A stretch of 64,000 nt of DNA, taken from contig NZ_JAME01000012.1 in NCBI RefSeq assembly GCF_000521865.1, positions 1 through 64,000 of the forward strand, in the 5' to 3' direction. Numbering within the stretch: position 1 is the stretch's first letter; each line of letters opens with the position of its first letter. The notes under the pieces were generated by a model. The model saw nothing but the letters and a program-made list of their open reading frames with translations. It was not told the DNA's origin and made no database searches. Shown here in pieces: positions 54,275 to 63,720 of this stretch. Source of the DNA: Roseivivax isoporae LMG 25204 (GTDB lineage: Bacteria > Pseudomonadota > Alphaproteobacteria > Rhodobacterales > Rhodobacteraceae). The position numbers and the translations under genes are program-made.

Positions 54275-55110
54275 TTGCGCGCTCCCACGTTCAGCATCCG
54301 GTCCAGCATGATGGCGACGACGACGATCACGAACCCGCTCTCGAAGCCGAGCGCGGTGTTCACCTGGTTCAGCGCCCGCACCACCGGCACGCCGAGCCCG
54401 TCCGCGCCCACCAGCGCCGCGATCACCACCATCGACAGCGACAGCATGATCGTCTGGTTGAGCCCCGCCATGATCTGCGGGAACGCGCTCGGCAGCTCGA
54501 CCTTCCACAGCACCTGCCGCGGTGTCGCGCCGAAGGCCCGCGCCGCCTCGAGCAGCGCCTGCGGCGTCGACGAGACGCCGAGATAGGTCAGCCGGATCGG
54601 CGCCGGCACCACGAAGATCACCGTGGCGATCAGCCCCGGCACCATGCCGATGCCGAAGAACACGATCGCCGGGATCAGGTAGACGAAGGTCGGCAGCGTC
54701 TGCATCAGGTCGAGCACCGGCCGGAGCGCGGTGTAGAGCCGCGGCCGGTGCGCCGCCGCGATGCCGATGGGCACGCCCACCGCCATGCAGACCACGCAGG
54801 CCGACAGAACCAGCGTCAGGCTCTCCAGCGTCTCGTCCCAGTAGCCCTGGTTGAGGATGAAGAGAAAGCCCACCCCCACGAAGGCCGCGACCTTCCAGTT
54901 CCGCTGCAGCGCGAAGGTCAGCGCCACGAAGGCCGCGATCACCACGAAGGGATGCGGCGTCTCCAGCACCCAGAGGATCGCGTCGATGAGCGTTTCCATG
55001 AGCCAGGACAGCGCGTCGAGCGCGGCGCCGAGATTGGCCCGCACCCAGTCGAAGATCGTCTCCGCCGTCTCGCCCACGGGGATCTTGTAGCCTGTCAGAA
55101 GATCGAGCAT
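54271..55110 (-). CDS. Choline/glycine-betaine ABC transporter permease (ChoW/ProW type)
   Basis: A 279-residue inner membrane permease with about seven helices. The EAA loop reads EAARAFGATPRQVLWKVELP, which contacts the ATPase. An amphipathic N-terminal region (residues 1-50) precedes the helices, as in ProW. ChoW and ProW transport choline and betaine for osmoprotection and carbon use. It forms an operon with the ATPase gene. It is divergent from betI around a BetI-like operator, so choline control is likely. Confidence 0.92.
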   Translation of the reverse strand: MLDLLTGYKIPVGETAETIFDWVRANLGAALDALSWLMETLIDAILWVLETPHPFVVIAAFVALTFALQRNWKVAAFVGVGFLFILNQGYWDETLESLTLVLSACVVCMAVGVPIGIAAAHRPRLYTALRPVLDLMQTLPTFVYLIPAIVFFGIGMVPGLIATVIFVVPAPIRLTYLGVSSTPQALLEAARAFGATPRQVLWKVELPSAFPQIMAGLNQTIMLSLSMVVIAALVGADGLGVPVVRALNQVNTALGFESGFVIVVVAIMLDRMLNVGARK

Positions 55111-55218
55111 TGCATGGTCCCCGTACCTGAGCGCCGGGCATCGGCGGCACGGTGCGGCGCGGAAGGGCCGGGGCCGGCCGGTTCCCGCGCCCGCCTGCCT
55201 CGGCCCGGCACGTGACTA

Positions 55219-55238
55219 TTGATTGACGGGTCAATTAA
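55219..55238. promoter_or_regulatory. BetI-like operator between choWV and betI
   Basis: TTGATTGAC-GG-GTCAATTAA is a near-perfect inverted repeat (8 of 9 positions) lying 109 bases before choW and 54 before betI. E. coli BetI binds a comparable TTGATTGGACGTTCAAT-type site (from memory). Confidence 0.65.
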
Positions 55239-55291
55239 TCCTAGATTGGGTCCCGAACATCAACACTTAAGTTATCAAGGTTTACAGGCAC

Positions 55292-55870
55292 ATGGCCAAG
55301 GACGTGCAACGCCGCCGCGATCTGATCGCCGCCACGGTGCGCGAGATCGGGGAAACCGGAACCCTCAACGTGACCGTCGGGCAGATCGCCCGCCGCGCCG
55401 GCGTCTCGCCCGGCCTCGCCTTCCACTACTTCGGCGACAAGGAGGCGCTGTTCCTCGCCTCCATGCGCTCGATCCTGCGCGATTACGGCCGCGGGGTCGC
55501 GGCCGCGCTCAGGGCGGCGGGCCGCGACCCGCGCGCGCGCCTCGCCGCGATCGTGCGGGCGAGCTTCGCCGACAACCAGTTCGAGGGCGGCGCGGTCGCG
55601 GCCTGGCTCAACTTCTACGTGCTCGCACAGACCTCCGAGGAGGCGCGCCGCCTGCTCACGCTCTACCACCGGCGCCTGCACTCGAACCTGGCCCACGACC
55701 TGCGCCCGCTCGTGGGCGCGCGCACCGATGCGGTCGCGGCACGGCTCGCGGGGCAGATCGACGGCACCTACCTCCGCTTCGCGCTGAACCGCCGGGTGGT
55801 CGATGCCGAACCCGCCGCCGACCAGGTGCTCGCCACCCTCGCCGAGGCGCTGGGCGACGGCACCGCCTGA
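55292..55870 (+). CDS. betI: TetR family regulator BetI
   Basis: A 192-residue TetR regulator. The N-terminal DNA-binding domain RRRDLIAATVREIGETGTLN then VTVGQIARRAGVSPGLAFHY and FGDKEALF is close to BetI, the choline-responsive repressor, and differs from general TetR by the TVxQIARRAGVSxG and HYFGxK blocks. The C-terminal half has the BetI-type AWLNFYVLAQTSEEARRLL. It is divergent from choWV; the usual betB and betA genes do not follow it here. Confidence 0.85.
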   Translation: MAKDVQRRRDLIAATVREIGETGTLNVTVGQIARRAGVSPGLAFHYFGDKEALFLASMRSILRDYGRGVAAALRAAGRDPRARLAAIVRASFADNQFEGGAVAAWLNFYVLAQTSEEARRLLTLYHRRLHSNLAHDLRPLVGARTDAVAARLAGQIDGTYLRFALNRRVVDAEPAADQVLATLAEALGDGTA

Positions 55871-55876
55871 TCGCCC

Positions 55877-56386
55877 TCAGGCGCCGCCGGTGGCGCGCGG
55901 GTCGTAGCCGTACCAGTCGAGGATGGTGCGCGCGGCGGCGAGCCGCTCCCCCGGCGCGCCGGTGCGGTCGATCACGAAGACCCACCCCCCCTCCGGGTCC
56001 CCGAGCGCCGCGGTGCGCGCGTCGGCATCGAGCCAGTGCACCCAGAGCGCCCGCCCCCCGGCCGAGAACCGCCCGGGGCCGGTCTCCACCAGCGGATGCC
56101 GCGTCCCGGCGATCTCCACCGCCCCGGGCAGGAACCGCACGGCGGCGCCCTGCGGCACGCCCGCGCCCGCGACCACGACCCAGTCGCCCTGCAGCCGCGC
56201 GGCATCGGCATCGACCTGCGCCGCGACCGGCGCCCCGTCCTGCCGCAGCGGCGCCGCGGCTTCGGGCCCGGGGCCACGCGCGCCGCAGCCGGCCAGGGCG
56301 AGGACCAGCGCCAGCGCCGAAAACGCCGCGGACCCGCCGCGGATCCGGTCCGGCGCTGCCGCAATCGCGCGCCAGGACGGTGGCAT
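55877..56386 (-). CDS. Putative lipoprotein
   Basis: A 169-residue protein whose N-terminus PPSWRAIAAAPDRIRGGSAA then FSALALVLALAGCGARG has a lipobox (Leu-Ala-Gly-Cys at about 33-36). The mature part is small, beta-rich and has repeated short strands (GDWVVVAGAGVPQGAAVRFL, FSAGGRALWVHWLDADARTA). Not recognised; a lipocalin-like or META-like barrel is possible. The start at 56386 gives a long N-region before the lipobox, so a later start is not excluded. It lies tail to tail with betI, 6 bases apart. Confidence 0.7.
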   Translation of the reverse strand: MPPSWRAIAAAPDRIRGGSAAFSALALVLALAGCGARGPGPEAAAPLRQDGAPVAAQVDADAARLQGDWVVVAGAGVPQGAAVRFLPGAVEIAGTRHPLVETGPGRFSAGGRALWVHWLDADARTAALGDPEGGWVFVIDRTGAPGERLAAARTILDWYGYDPRATGGA

Positions 56387-56535
56387 GCAGCACGCCGCCC
56401 CCCAGACCCGGGCCACGACGCCCCGCGCCCGCCTCTTCGCGCTCCTCGCCCAGCCGTGCCGCGCGCCCGCGGACCGGGACGCGCCGCCGCCGCCCGAAGT
56501 GGCGCAGGCCTTCCTCGCCGCCGCCCTCGCCTCGC

Positions 56536-57294
56536 TCACGCCTCCGGCTCCGCCGTCCCGGGGTCGCTGACCGGCCGGCCGCGATAGCCCGTCGCCACCA
56601 CGAACTTCTCCGAGGAATCCGCCCGGCTCGCCGGCGGCTTCACGTTCGCCACCTTGTCGAACCGCTGCTTGAGCAGCGTCTGCAGCCCCACCTCGGCGCC
56701 CCCCGCCAGCACCTTCGCCACGAAGGTGCCGCCCGGCTCCAGCACGTCGAAGGCCAGCTCCGCCGCCGCCTCGCACAGCGCCACGATGCGCAGGTGGTCG
56801 GTCTGCTTGTGCCCCGAGGACGAGGCCGCCATGTCCGACATCACCACGTCCGCCCGGCCGCCGAGCCAGGCCTTCACCTGGTCGTCCGCGCCGTCGGCGA
56901 GAAAGTCGAGCACGTGCAGCTCGGCCCCCGCGATGGGCTCGACCTCCTGCAGGTCGATGCCGATCACCCGGCCCACCGCCTTCCCGGACTTCTCCCCGAG
57001 CGCGTTGACCCGCGGCACCGCCACCTGGCACCAGCCGCCCGGCGCGCAGCCCAGGTCCACGACCCGCGCCCCCGGCACGAGGAAGCGGTAGCGCTCGTCG
57101 AGCTCGAGGATCTTGAACGCCGCCCGCCCGCGATAGCCCTCGGCCTGCGCGCGCTTCACGTAGGGGTCGTTCAGCTGCCGCTGCAGCCAGCGGGTCGAGG
57201 ACAGCTTGCGCCCGCGCGCGGTCTTCACCTTGACCTTCAGGTCGCGCTGCCCGCGCCCCGAACTCTTCCTGTCACCCGGTTTCCGCGCCATCAT
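56536..57294 (-). CDS. rlmE: 23S rRNA 2-prime-O-ribose methyltransferase RlmE
   Basis: A 252-residue SAM-dependent methyltransferase (FtsJ/RrmJ) that modifies U2552 of 23S rRNA. The SAM motif is [16 protein letters not shown] (near 78), with the K-D-K-E catalytic set in [12 protein letters not shown] (Lys), [14 protein letters not shown] (Asp) and [12 protein letters not shown] (Lys). The N-terminus is basic ([20 protein letters not shown]). Two consecutive ATGs at 57294 and 57291; the first is given. It is transcribed away from the ppx gene and preceded by repeat copy C. Confidence 0.95.
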   Translation of the reverse strand: MMARKPGDRKSSGRGQRDLKVKVKTARGRKLSSTRWLQRQLNDPYVKRAQAEGYRGRAAFKILELDERYRFLVPGARVVDLGCAPGGWCQVAVPRVNALGEKSGKAVGRVIGIDLQEVEPIAGAELHVLDFLADGADDQVKAWLGGRADVVMSDMAASSSGHKQTDHLRIVALCEAAAELAFDVLEPGGTFVAKVLAGGAEVGLQTLLKQRFDKVANVKPPASRADSSEKFVVATGYRGRPVSDPGTAEPEA

Positions 57295-57370
57295 CCCGTT
57301 CTCGCATTGTGCAGGGGACCCCGCGGCGCGGCGCGCGCCGCAGCCCGGGGGGATCCCGTCCGTCTCGGCT

Positions 57371-57390
57371 TCTTCTTGGCAGAAATATCC
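57371..57390 (+). repeat. Interspersed 20-mer, copy C
   Basis: TCTTCTTGGCAGAAATATCC on the plus strand, between the ppx/gppA stop and the rlmE start (both minus strand), so antisense to both. A GC hairpin follows 8 bases later at 57398. Confidence 0.85.
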
Positions 57391-57397
57391 CGGGAGC

Positions 57398-57416
57398 GCG
57401 AGGGCGGCGCCCTCGC
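57398..57416. other. GC stem-loop next to repeat copy C
   Basis: GCGAGGGC and GCCCTCGC form an 8-bp stem with a 3-base loop, 49 bases beyond the ppx/gppA stop on the minus strand. The partner copy B has the same arrangement. Confidence 0.4.
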
Positions 57417-57464
57417 TCCGCGGCAGGGCCCGGGCGCCGCGCCCGACCCCGCGCCCGGCCCGCG

Positions 57465-58577
57465 TCAGAACGGGCCGTCCTCGAGCACCCCGTCCGCGGT
57501 CATCTGCGCGTAGAGCAGCCCCTCGCGCAGGCCGCGATCGGCCACCGACAGCCGGTCGGTCGGCCAGCAGCGCAGGAGCGCCTGCAGGATCGCCGCCCCC
57601 GACATGATGAGCGCCTGCCGGTCCTGCCCGATCCGGGGGTCCCGCCTGCGCCCGGCGGGCCCGAGCTCCAGGTAGCGGCGGATCACCGCCTCGATCTGGT
57701 CCGAGGTCATGCGCAGCCCGTCGACCTTGGTGCGGTCGTAGCGCTTCAGCCCCAGATGCGAGGCCGCCACCGTGGTGACCGTCCCCGACGTGCCCACGAT
57801 CTGGAACCCCTCGCGCGTCTGCTCGTCCTTGTAGGGCGCGAACTCCGCCAGGTTCTCCTCGAAGAACCACGACATGAGCGCGTAGCGCGCCGCGTCGTCC
57901 TCCACGTCCGAGAACTGGTCGCGCAGCGTCGCGACCCCCAGCGGGACCGAGATCCAGTCCACCACCTTCGCGGCCGGGAACGGGCTGTCGGCGGTGTGGA
58001 ACCCGGCGTGCAGGCGCATGATCGCCCGCGGCCGGTCCCGGTGCGGCACGCTCGAGAGGTCGATCCAGACCAGCTCGGTCGACCCCCCGCCGATGTCCAC
58101 GACGAGCAGCTGCTCGGTCTTCGTGGACACGAGCGGCGCACAGGAGATGACCGCGAGCCGGGCCTCCTCCTCGGGCTCGATGATCTCGAGCGCGAGCCCG
58201 GTGTCGCGCCGCACCTGGTTGATGAAGGCGCGGGCGTTCTGCGCCCGCCGGCAGGCCTCGGTCGCCACGAGCCGCATGCGCGCCACCTCGTGCCGCCGCA
58301 GCTTCTGCTGGCAGACGCGCAGCGCCGCGATGGTGCGTCCCATCGAGGCACGCGACAGCCGCCCCGTGTGCTCGAGCCCCTGGCCGAGCTGCACGGACTT
58401 CGAGAAGCTGTCGACCACATGGAACTGGCTGCCCTTCGGCTGGGCAATCAGCATGCGGCAACTGTTGGTGCCGAGATCCAGCGCGGCATAAAGCTCGCCC
58501 GGATCCGGCCGTTCGGGCGCGGGACTCTCGACCGGTTTCGGGAAAGCGCCCGCACCTCCGGGACGCTTTGGCGCCAT
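57465..58577 (-). CDS. Ppx/GppA family phosphatase (exopolyphosphatase/guanosine pentaphosphatase)
   Basis: A 370-residue member of the ASKHA-fold Ppx/GppA family. The first phosphate loop is [18 protein letters not shown] (near 30-47) and the second is [16 protein letters not shown] (near 163), with a [13 protein letters not shown] block at about 265. These enzymes degrade polyphosphate or convert pppGpp. Length is short, lacking the extra C-terminal domain of GppA. The ATG at 58577 begins a Pro-rich leader before the first motif. Followed by repeat copy C and rlmE. Confidence 0.9.
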   Translation of the reverse strand: MAPKRPGGAGAFPKPVESPAPERPDPGELYAALDLGTNSCRMLIAQPKGSQFHVVDSFSKSVQLGQGLEHTGRLSRASMGRTIAALRVCQQKLRRHEVARMRLVATEACRRAQNARAFINQVRRDTGLALEIIEPEEEARLAVISCAPLVSTKTEQLLVVDIGGGSTELVWIDLSSVPHRDRPRAIMRLHAGFHTADSPFPAAKVVDWISVPLGVATLRDQFSDVEDDAARYALMSWFFEENLAEFAPYKDEQTREGFQIVGTSGTVTTVAASHLGLKRYDRTKVDGLRMTSDQIEAVIRRYLELGPAGRRRDPRIGQDRQALIMSGAAILQALLRCWPTDRLSVADRGLREGLLYAQMTADGVLEDGPF

Positions 58578-58855
58578 GTTCGTGCGCCTTTCCGATATCA
58601 ACTTGGGATCAGGATACGCGTGCGGGCGGCACCGCGCAAGGGCACCGGGACCGGGGCGCCCCGGGACGCGGCGGCAGGGTGCGGGCCCGCCCGCGCCCCC
58701 GGGGCACAAACGCGACACCCCGGCGCGCGATCGGGCGATCCTCCGCTTGCGCCCGGCGGCGCGCCGGGCGATCCTCGCGTGCCCGCACATGATCCCCCAG
58801 ACCCCGACTTCCCGGAGAACCCGATGACAGCCTGCACCGAGGGGCGCGCCGCCCG

Positions 58856-59521
58856 ATGACGCTCGCCCTGCTCTTCGACCTCGACGGCACGCTCCTCGAC
58901 TCCGACCCGCTGCACGAACGGGTCTTCCGCGACCTCTACGCCGAGCGCGGCCGCGAGATCGACGCGGCCTACTACCTCGCCAACATCCACGGCCGCCACA
59001 ACCCGGACATCTTTTCGCGCGACTTCCCCGATGCCGACCCCCACGCCCTGAGCGAGGAGAAGGAGGCGCGCTTCCGCGAGCGGCTGCCGGCGCGGGTCAC
59101 GCCCACCGCGGGCCTCGGCGCGCTCCTCGACCGCGCCGGCGATGCGGGCTGGCCGACCGCGCTCGTCACCAACGCGCCGCGCCGCAACGCAGAGACGATG
59201 CTCGACGCGATCGGCGTGCGCGACCGGTTCCCGGTTGTGGTGATCGGGGACGAATGCACCCGTGCCAAGCCGCATCCCGATCCCTACCTGGCGGCCCTCG
59301 CGGCGCTCGGAACGCCGCCCGGGCGCGCCATCGCCTTCGAGGACAGTCCCTCGGGCCTGCGCGCGGCGCGCGCGGCGGGCGTGCACGTGATGGGCCTGCG
59401 CTCGAGCCTCGGGCACGAGGCGCTGCTCGAGGCGGGCGCGCATGACAGCATCGCGGATTTCACCGACCCCGCGCTCGACCGCCTGCTCGCGGCGCTGCGC
59501 GCGGACCGCCCCGCGCGCTGA
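58856..59521 (+). CDS. HAD superfamily phosphatase
   Basis: A 221-residue HAD-IA hydrolase, close in plan to phosphoglycolate or beta-phosphoglucomutase types. Motif I is LLFDLDGTLLDSD (Asp8 nucleophile and Asp10), motif II is ALVTNAPRRNAE, motif III is the Lys in CTRAKPHPDPYL, and motif IV is AIAFEDSPSGLRAARAAGVH. A helical cap lies between motifs I and II. Substrate unknown. Isolated on the plus strand and preceded by a GC-rich 278-base gap in which I see no gene. Confidence 0.9.
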   Translation: MTLALLFDLDGTLLDSDPLHERVFRDLYAERGREIDAAYYLANIHGRHNPDIFSRDFPDADPHALSEEKEARFRERLPARVTPTAGLGALLDRAGDAGWPTALVTNAPRRNAETMLDAIGVRDRFPVVVIGDECTRAKPHPDPYLAALAALGTPPGRAIAFEDSPSGLRAARAAGVHVMGLRSSLGHEALLEAGAHDSIADFTDPALDRLLAALRADRPAR

Positions 59522-59557
59522 GGCGCGCAGGGCGGGGTGTGCGCCCCGTCCCCGACT

Positions 59558-59577
59558 TCTTCTTGGCGGAAATATCC
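59558..59577 (+). repeat. Interspersed 20-mer, copy D
   Basis: TCTTCTTGGCGGAAATATCC on the plus strand, 36 bases after the HAD gene stop and in its orientation, and downstream of the convergent mfd gene. The following CCCGCCGGAGG is shared with copy A. A short GGGG/CCCC stem precedes it at 59533-59546. Confidence 0.85.
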
Positions 59578-59648
59578 CCGCCGGAGGCAGGCCGCCGCGC
59601 GGTCGCGGGCGCCCGCTCCCCGCCCCGGGCGCCGGCGGCGCGCCCCGC

Positions 59649-62600
59649 TCAGGCCCGCGCGCGCTCCGCCCCGGCCTTCGCCTCCGCGCGCCCTTCCCGG
59701 ACCTTCTCGGCCAGGTCGCGGGCGATGGCGAAGGCGCCCTGGATCTTGTCCTTGTCGCGGCCCCAGTCGCGGCGGACCACGATCTTGTTGTCCTTCACCC
59801 GGGCAAGGCCGTCCTGCGCCTTGATGAACTCCACCAGCCCCGAGGGGTTGGCAAAGCGGTCCTCGTGGAACTGGATCGTCGCGCCCTTGGGCCCGCCGTC
59901 GAGCTTGGCGATGCCCGCGCGCTTGCACATGGCCTTGATGCGCACCACGAGAAGCAGCGTGTTCACCTCGCGCGGCAGCTTGCCGAAACGGTCGATGAGC
60001 TCGGCGGCGAAGCCCTCGAGCTCCACCTTCGTGGTCAGCGCCGACAGCCGCCGGTAGAGGCCGAGCCGCACGTCGAGGTCGGGCACGTAATCCTCGGGGA
60101 TCAGCACCGGCACGCCGAGGTTGATCTGCGGCGCCCATTGCTCGTCGGTCTCGGCGATCCCCTCGGTCTCGCCCGAGCGGATCTTCGAGATCGCCTCCTC
60201 CAGCATCGACTGGTAGAGTTCGTAGCCCACCTCGTTCATCTGCCCCGACTGCTCCTCGCCGAGCAGGTTGCCGGCGCCGCGGATGTCGAGGTCCTGCGAG
60301 GCCAGCGTGAAGCCCGCGCCGAGCGTGTCGAGCGAGCCCAGCACGCGCAGGCGCTTCTCCGCGGTGGCCGTCAGCTTGCCGCGCGGCTTGGTGGTCAGGT
60401 AGGCATAGGCGCGCGTCTTGGACCGCCCGACCCGGCCGCGGATCTGGTAGAGCTGGGCGAGCCCGAACATGTCGGCGCGGTGCACCACCATCGTGTTCGC
60501 GGTCGGGATGTCGAGCCCCGATTCGACGATCGTGGTCGCCAGCAGCACGTCGTACTTGCCGTCGTAGAAGGCGTTCATCCGGTCGTCGAGCTCGCCCGCC
60601 GCCATCTGGCCGTGCGCCACCACGTAGCTCAGCTCGGGCAGCTGCTCCCTGAGGAACTCCTCCACCTCCGCGAGGTCCGAGATGCGCGGCACCACGTAGA
60701 AGCTCTGCCCGCCGCGGTAATGCTCGCGCAGCAGTGCCTCGCGGATCGTCACCGCGTCGAATTCCGACACGTAGGTGCGGATCGACAGCCGGTCGACCGG
60801 CGGCGTGCCGATGATCGACAGGTCGCGCACGCCGGTCAGCGACATCTGCAGGGTCCGCGGGATCGGCGTCGCGGTCAGCGTCAGCACGTGCACGTCCGAG
60901 CGCAGCGCCTTCAGGCGTTCCTTGTGGGTCACGCCGAAATGCTGCTCCTCGTCGACGATGAGTAGCCCGAGGTTGCGGAACTTCACGCTCTTCGACAGGA
61001 GCGCATGGGTGCCCACGACGATGTCGACCGTGCCCTTGGCCAGCCCCTCGCGGGTCTGCGCCGCCTCCTTGGCGCCGATGAAGCGCGAGAGGCCCCGCAC
61101 TTCCAGCGGGAAGCCGCGGAACCGGTCGCGGAAGGATTTCAGGTGCTGGCGCGCCAGGAGGGTCGTCGGCGCGATCACCGCCACCTGCACGCCGGACATG
61201 GCCGCCACGAAGGCCGCGCGCATGGCGACCTCGGTCTTGCCGAAGCCCACGTCGCCGCAGATCAGCCGGTCCATCGGGTGGCCCGATTGCAGGTCGGCCA
61301 TCACGTCCTCGATGGCGCGCAGCTGGTCGTCGGTCTCCTCGTAGGGAAAGCGCGCCGAGAAGGCGTCCCAGGCGCCCGGCGGCGGCTCGAGCATCGGCGC
61401 CTTCCGCAGCGCGCGCTCGGCCGCGATCCGGATCAGCCGGTCGGCCATCTCGCGGATGCGCTCCTTCATCCGGGCCTTCTTGGCCTGCCATGCGCCGCCG
61501 CCCAGCTTGTCGAGCAGCCCCTCCTCGTGGCCGTAGCGCGACAGGAGCTCGATGTTCTCCACCGGCAGGTAGAGCCGCGCGCCCTCGGCATATTCGAGCG
61601 TCAGGCATTCATGCGCGGCGCCCGCCGCGGTGATGACCTCGAGCCCCTGGAACCGCCCGATGCCGTGGTCCACGTGCACCACGAGATCCCCCGGCGTCAG
61701 CGACTGCACCTCGCTCAGGAAGTTCTCGGACCGGCGCCGCTTCTTCGGCTGCCGGATCAGCCGGTCGCCCAGCACGTCCTGCTCGGACACGACCGTCAGT
61801 CGCGACTCGCCCCTCGGCCCCCACGGCCCCTCGAAGCCATGCTCGAGCGCCCAGACCGCGAGGTGCAGCCCGCGCTTGCCGATCCGCGTGCCGTCCGCGA
61901 TGGGGATCGTCTCGGCCAGCCCCTCGTCCTCGATGAGCCCCGACAGCCGCTCGCGCGCGCCCTCCGAATAGGAGGCGACGACCACCGGCCCCGCCTCCAT
62001 CTTGGCGCGAAGGTGCTGCGCCAGGGACCCGAACAGGCTCACGCTTTCCTGCTGGCGCTCGGGCGAGAAGTTGCGCCCGATCCGCCCGCCCGCATCCGCG
62101 ACCCCGGGCCCCGAGGCCTGCGGCAGCGGGTGGAACCGCACCGCCCGGCGATGCGCGAGCGCCCCCGTCCAGGCCGCCTCGTCGAGGTAGAGAAGCCCCG
62201 GCGGACAGGGTTTGTAGACGCTGTCCATGCGGGCCTTGTCGGCCATGGCGAGGCGCCGCGCCTCGTACTGGTCCTCGATCGCCTCCCAGCGCGCGGTGCG
62301 CGCCGCCTCGGCCCGGTCGTCGAGGCAGACGGGCGCCCCCGGCAGGTAGTCGAAGAGCGTCTCGAGCTCCTCGTGGAAGAACGGCAGCCAGTGCTCCATG
62401 CCCTGGTGCTTGCGCCCCGCGCTCACCGCCTCGTAAAGCGGGTCGTCGGTGCCCGCGGCACCGAACTCGATGCGGTAGTTCTGCCGGAACCGCCGGATCG
62501 CGTCCTCGTCGAGGATCACCTCGGATACCGGCGCAAGCTCCACCACCGACAGCTTCTCGGTCGTGCGCTGGCTTGCGGGATCGAAGCGCCGCGCACCGTC

Positions 62601-63158
62601 CAGCACATCGCCGAAGAGGTCGAGCCGCACCGGACCGCCCTCGCCCGGCGGGTAGATGTCGATGATGCCGCCGCGGATCGCGTAATCGCCGGGCTCCATC
62701 ACCGTCGGCGCCTGGGTGAAGCCCATGCGCACGAGGAACCCCCGCAGCGCCTCCTCGTCGATGCGCCCGCCCACCGTCGCGGTGAACGCCGCCTCGCGCA
62801 GCGTCGCCCGCGCCGGCACGCGCTGCGTCGCCGCGTTGAGCGTCGTCAGCAGCACGAAGCGTCCCGGCATCCCGTGCACGAGCCCCGCGAGCGTCGCCAT
62901 GCGCGCCGAGGAGATGTCGGCATTGGGCGACACCCGGTCGTAGGGCAGGCAGTCCCAGCCCGGGAAGTGCACCACCGGCATGTCGGGCGCGAAGAAGGCG
63001 AGCGCGTCGCGCATCTGCTGCAGCCGCTTGTCGTCGCGGGCCACGTGGATCACGGGCCCCTCCGCGCGGGCGACCTCGTTCAGCACGAGCGTTGCGTCGA
63101 ACCCTTCCGGCGCTCCGCCGAGGGTCAGGTGGGTCAGCTTGTTGCGGTCGGGAGCCAT
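59649..63158 (-). CDS. mfd: Transcription-repair coupling factor Mfd
   Basis: An 1169-residue SF2 translocase that removes stalled RNA polymerase and recruits UvrA. The N-terminal UvrB-like module spans to about 340, then the RNA polymerase interaction domain (SENFLSEVQSLTPGDLVVHV near 480-500), then the RecG-like motor with Walker A DRLICGDVGFGKTEVAMRAA and LLIVDEEQHFGVTHKERLKA, and the TRG motif region near QIRGRVGRSKTRAYAY. The C-terminal domain (D7) is present. The ATG at 63158 is used; a GTG four codons upstream is an alternative. Single-gene unit. Confidence 0.97.
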   Translation of the reverse strand: MAPDRNKLTHLTLGGAPEGFDATLVLNEVARAEGPVIHVARDDKRLQQMRDALAFFAPDMPVVHFPGWDCLPYDRVSPNADISSARMATLAGLVHGMPGRFVLLTTLNAATQRVPARATLREAAFTATVGGRIDEEALRGFLVRMGFTQAPTVMEPGDYAIRGGIIDIYPPGEGGPVRLDLFGDVLDGARRFDPASQRTTEKLSVVELAPVSEVILDEDAIRRFRQNYRIEFGAAGTDDPLYEAVSAGRKHQGMEHWLPFFHEELETLFDYLPGAPVCLDDRAEAARTARWEAIEDQYEARRLAMADKARMDSVYKPCPPGLLYLDEAAWTGALAHRRAVRFHPLPQASGPGVADAGGRIGRNFSPERQQESVSLFGSLAQHLRAKMEAGPVVVASYSEGARERLSGLIEDEGLAETIPIADGTRIGKRGLHLAVWALEHGFEGPWGPRGESRLTVVSEQDVLGDRLIRQPKKRRRSENFLSEVQSLTPGDLVVHVDHGIGRFQGLEVITAAGAAHECLTLEYAEGARLYLPVENIELLSRYGHEEGLLDKLGGGAWQAKKARMKERIREMADRLIRIAAERALRKAPMLEPPPGAWDAFSARFPYEETDDQLRAIEDVMADLQSGHPMDRLICGDVGFGKTEVAMRAAFVAAMSGVQVAVIAPTTLLARQHLKSFRDRFRGFPLEVRGLSRFIGAKEAAQTREGLAKGTVDIVVGTHALLSKSVKFRNLGLLIVDEEQHFGVTHKERLKALRSDVHVLTLTATPIPRTLQMSLTGVRDLSIIGTPPVDRLSIRTYVSEFDAVTIREALLREHYRGGQSFYVVPRISDLAEVEEFLREQLPELSYVVAHGQMAAGELDDRMNAFYDGKYDVLLATTIVESGLDIPTANTMVVHRADMFGLAQLYQIRGRVGRSKTRAYAYLTTKPRGKLTATAEKRLRVLGSLDTLGAGFTLASQDLDIRGAGNLLGEEQSGQMNEVGYELYQSMLEEAISKIRSGETEGIAETDEQWAPQINLGVPVLIPEDYVPDLDVRLGLYRRLSALTTKVELEGFAAELIDRFGKLPREVNTLLLVVRIKAMCKRAGIAKLDGGPKGATIQFHEDRFANPSGLVEFIKAQDGLARVKDNKIVVRRDWGRDKDKIQGAFAIARDLAEKVREGRAEAKAGAERARA

Positions 63159-63192
63159 GGCCCGCGTCACATGGCGCGCCGGCCGTCCGGCG

Positions 63193-63720
63193 TCAACCGC
63201 CGAGCGGCCCGACGGTGAAGTTCACGTACATCCCCCAGAGCGTGGTGGCGAGGACCGAGGTCACGCCCACCGCCTGCACCGCGAACCTGTGCCGGGTGAG
63301 TGCACGCCGCAGCGCCTCGCCATGGAGGTCGCGGCCGCGGATCCGCGCGGCGGTGCGCACCGACATGAGCGCGACCACCGCCATGGGCAGGCCGAGCAGG
63401 AACAGCGCCTGCGCGAACTCGATCCGGAACCAGAAGCCGAGGACCGCGAGCAGCGTCAGCACGAAGGACCCGGCCGCGGTCAGGATCAGCCCGCTCTCGC
63501 GCGCGATGTAGAGGATGCGTGCGGTGTTGATCCGCACCAGCGCCTCGAGGTCGTCCTGCGCCGTGCCGCCGCGCCGCGCCGCGCGCCCCACCATGTCGAA
63601 GGGCACGCCCAGGACCCAGTGGCTGGTGGTCGACCACATGACCGCGAGCGCGATCCAGAACCACAGGTTCGAGAACGACCGAAGGTCGATGACTTCGAAG
63701 ACGATCCCGTACCAGTCCAC
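63193..63720 (-). CDS. Unrecognised membrane protein upstream of mfd
   Basis: A 175-residue protein with about three or four hydrophobic segments: near 18-40 (LWFWIALAVMWSTTSHWVLG), 82-105 (ILTAAGSFVLTLLAVLGFWF), 108-125 and 152-170. Between the first and second lies a soluble stretch (DDLEALVRINTARILYIARE). Not recognised. The start is a GTG at 63720 with GAGGG 7 bases upstream; a TTG just before is an alternative. It ends 34 bases before the mfd start, so both may be on one mRNA. Divergent from hemB. Confidence 0.75.
   Translation of the reverse strand: MDWYGIVFEVIDLRSFSNLWFWIALAVMWSTTSHWVLGVPFDMVGRAARRGGTAQDDLEALVRINTARILYIARESGLILTAAGSFVLTLLAVLGFWFRIEFAQALFLLGLPMAVVALMSVRTAARIRGRDLHGEALRRALTRHRFAVQAVGVTSVLATTLWGMYVNFTVGPLGG

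Noticed and set aside
56386-56570. Plus-strand frame of 61 codons starting with an ATG that overlaps the lipoprotein start
   Set aside because: Pro/Ala/Arg-rich with no ribosome binding site, and it runs into the rlmE 3-prime end; more likely chance.
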